DNA from: Phaeodactylibacter sp.
Lineage (GTDB): Bacteria; Bacteroidota; Bacteroidia; Chitinophagales; Saprospiraceae
Reading direction: 5' to 3'
Assembly: GCF_022763345.1 (NCBI RefSeq)
Contig: NZ_JALEGS010000035.1
Location: forward strand, 62,001-126,000
DNA length: 64,000 nt
How positions within the stretch are numbered: the stretch's first letter is position 1; the number at the start of each line of letters is the position of its first letter. A program made the translations under genes and the position numbers. Of this stretch, positions 62,504 through 64,000 are shown in pieces. The notes beneath the pieces were generated by a model. That model searched no databases, was not told the origin of the DNA, and saw only the letters and a list, made by a program, of their open reading frames with translations.

Positions 62504-62977
62504 CTATTTGGTATCCTCAGAGCTGAGGTTGTTGAATACGGTATTGAGCATGTCCATCAACTGATCGATCTGCCCGTTATCCATGTTGGCCCAGGCTTTG
62601 CTCCTGGCCCTGTGAATGATAGGCAGCACCTCGTCGATTTTCTGGTAGCCACCATCGGTGAGCTGAATGCGGAACCGCCTCCGGTCATCCGGGTCCGTGA
62701 CGCGTTCCGTCAGCCCTTTCTGGCACAGTAAGTCGATAATCCGTGTGATGGTGGGCGGATCCTTGAAGGTTGCCCGGGCAATATCCAGCTGACTAAGGCC
62801 ATTTTGCTGGTTGAGCGTCTGCAGCACCACCCATTGGTCGATGGTGATTTCAGTGCCGGCAGCAGCCAGCGTTTGCTGAAAGAACTGCTTCATCCGCTTG
62901 GCAGTACGCTCCAGCGTAAAGCCGGGCATGTCGGGGCGTTCAGTAATAGAATTGGGCTGTATTTGTGTCTCTGGCAC
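62504..62977 (-). CDS. MarR family regulator of the homogentisate operon
   Basis: 157 residues if started at GTG 62977; an ATG 17 codons in gives a more typical length. Winged helix with TIDQWVVLQTLNQQNGLSQL, FKDPPTITRIIDLLCQKGL and the wing DPDDRRRFRIQLT. It lies 86 bases before hmgA, so it may control the operon, perhaps sensing homogentisate or a phenolic; that is inferred from position only. I see no clear MarR palindrome in 62980-63060. Confidence 0.85.
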   Translation of the reverse strand: MPETQIQPNSITERPDMPGFTLERTAKRMKQFFQQTLAAAGTEITIDQWVVLQTLNQQNGLSQLDIARATFKDPPTITRIIDLLCQKGLTERVTDPDDRRRFRIQLTDGGYQKIDEVLPIIHRARSKAWANMDNGQIDQLMDMLNTVFNNLSSEDTK

Positions 62978-63075
62978 GGCTGTGAAATTAGTTTCTGTAA
63001 AAATAATTGTTGTACGAACTAATTCAAAGCTTTCTGCCCTTTTTCTGTCCCGGTTGGCACAGTTTGACTGGAAGT

Positions 63076-64000
63076 TTACCGAAGCGCCGCCTCCAGTTGC
63101 TTCTGTCTGAGGCGGACAATCAACTGCCCGCCCAGCAGCAGCAGCTCCTGCTCCGCGGGTTCGATGGTATACTTTGTGCTGATGTAGGTCAGCAGGTCGT
63201 AGAGGATTTGCTTATCGCGGCCGGATACTTCAGCCCCCGATTTCAATACGCGGATGAGCCGCGCTTGTTCGTCCTTTATTTTGATGACATCGGGGGGCAT
63301 CGCATCATTGCCTTCGAGTAGCACATTAAAGCCAAAGAAGACCGGCTCAATCCTTGCTGGTGTGCAGGCATCCATAATATCCCGTACAAGCGTGGCACGG
63401 CGGGCATCAAGCCCACTGGAGGGCAGGCGGGCAGCTACGCCGAGAGAGAACAAGGCACCTTCTTTTTCCGAAAAGGTATACCGGTTGCCAACTGCATCAG
63501 CATCGATTATGATCAGGATCTTGTGCCGGGTAGTTTCCTGCCTCAGTACTTGCAGTGCAGTGTAGTACCCCGTGTTGTCGGTCATTGCGCCATCAAACAG
63601 ATGCAAATAAGGTCGTTCTGAGCTGTAGTTGCTAATCAAGGTGGTATTGGAAATCAGAACAGGAAAGCTGCCGCTGGACTTAATGCCGACCGATAAAGGC
63701 ACGATGTAGGAAGCCGGGAACTCATTGACCTGCTTTTGCATCCGGTGCGTGTAGCCGACCACACCGTATTCTTCCAGGACATCAGGCGTGAAGGGGAAAA
63801 TTTGCATGGTATTGACGGTAGAACTATTGGTAATGTGCATCGGCAGGCGTACCGGTAGATCTGCATCTTTAGGAATAAACATATCCCCCAGCCGAATACT
63901 TGGCGCATCTGAGCCCATAGCTTTCCGGCGGCTTTTATAGCCCAGTACCTGATCGTCAATGGCGCGTTCCAGTGCATCGCCATCGTCTACATGCGTAAAC
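63076..64000 (-). CDS. Patatin-like phospholipase, 5' end cut by window
   Basis: The frame is open to base 64000, so the start and the GxSxG nucleophile motif are outside the window. Visible (308 residues): FPVLISNTTLIS after SVGIKSSGSF, the catalytic Asp in LFDGAMTDNTGYYTALQVL (DGA where patatins usually have DG[GA]), and a C-terminal helical tail. It probably hydrolyses acyl chains from phospholipids. Confidence 0.8.
   Translation of the reverse strand, partial: FTHVDDGDALERAIDDQVLGYKSRRKAMGSDAPSIRLGDMFIPKDADLPVRLPMHITNSSTVNTMQIFPFTPDVLEEYGVVGYTHRMQKQVNEFPASYIVPLSVGIKSSGSFPVLISNTTLISNYSSERPYLHLFDGAMTDNTGYYTALQVLRQETTRHKILIIIDADAVGNRYTFSEKEGALFSLGVAARLPSSGLDARRATLVRDIMDACTPARIEPVFFGFNVLLEGNDAMPPDVIKIKDEQARLIRVLKSGAEVSGRDKQILYDLLTYISTKYTIEPAEQELLLLGGQLIVRLRQKQLEAALR

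Noticed and set aside
62980..63060. Possible MarR operator around TTGTACGAAC
   Set aside because: Only a weak dyad with several mismatches; no second site.

Overview
The window looks like a chromosomal piece of a Bacteroidota bacterium, most likely a gliding marine member of the Saprospiria (Lewinella-like). The grounds are several proteins with type IX secretion (T9SS) sorting domains, a gliding-type C-terminal domain (CHU_C type), promoters of the Bacteroidota -33 TTTG / -7 TAnnTTTG kind, a DUF3276/PUR-type protein, and mostly high-GC coding with few Shine-Dalgarno sequences. The exception is the first 8 kb, which is AT-richer and encodes a protein pair typical of Proteobacteria.

1-8.9 kb: the 3' part of a giant RTX (calcium-binding repeat) protein gene, cut by the window edge, followed 5 bases later by a toxin-activating lysine acyltransferase of the HlyC type with its catalytic His and Asp. 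Convergent to it are a small unknown gene and an excisionase-like HTH gene, and next comes tRNA-Gln(UUG) with its own promoter and terminator. The foreign-looking genes lie on the 3' side of the tRNA, where integrating islands sit. No integrase and no type I secretion genes are visible.

9-27 kb: a secreted reprolysin-like metalloprotease, an alpha/beta hydrolase, a hemerythrin-like protein, a DUF3667 protein, an SDR oxidoreductase, and a Fic AMPylase preceded by three 41-bp palindromic repeats. Then follow a huge PKD/CUB-like secreted protein, a sodium/solute symporter, a KilA-N gene flanked by a 78-bp copy of the symporter's 5' end, and a PIN-type toxin-antitoxin pair. This stretch has the most signs of rearrangement.

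27-48 kb: mainly housekeeping genes. They are an SsuD-like monooxygenase, two MscS channels, the tRNA hydroxylation protein TrhO, a subtilisin-like protease, GNAT, an aspartoacylase-like protein, an ABC exporter, RadC, a PUR-like protein, RNase P protein, an FKBP-like/TPR protein, CvpA, phosphoglycerate dehydrogenase, Ppx/GppA, lipoproteins, and a PadR-PspC two-gene operon with a palindromic operator and a probably leaderless transcript.

48-64 kb: an M1 aminopeptidase, a flavin monooxygenase, a gliding-type secreted protein, small lipoproteins, a tandem SnoaL-like protein, a TPR protein, a LytTR remnant, a VapBC pair with an inverted-repeat operator, and a beheaded DEAD-box helicase next to two hairpins. 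After these comes the tyrosine/homogentisate catabolic cluster (MarR regulator, hmgA, hppD), and the window ends inside a patatin-like phospholipase gene.

All calls come from reading the sequence and recalling family features; no database search was possible.
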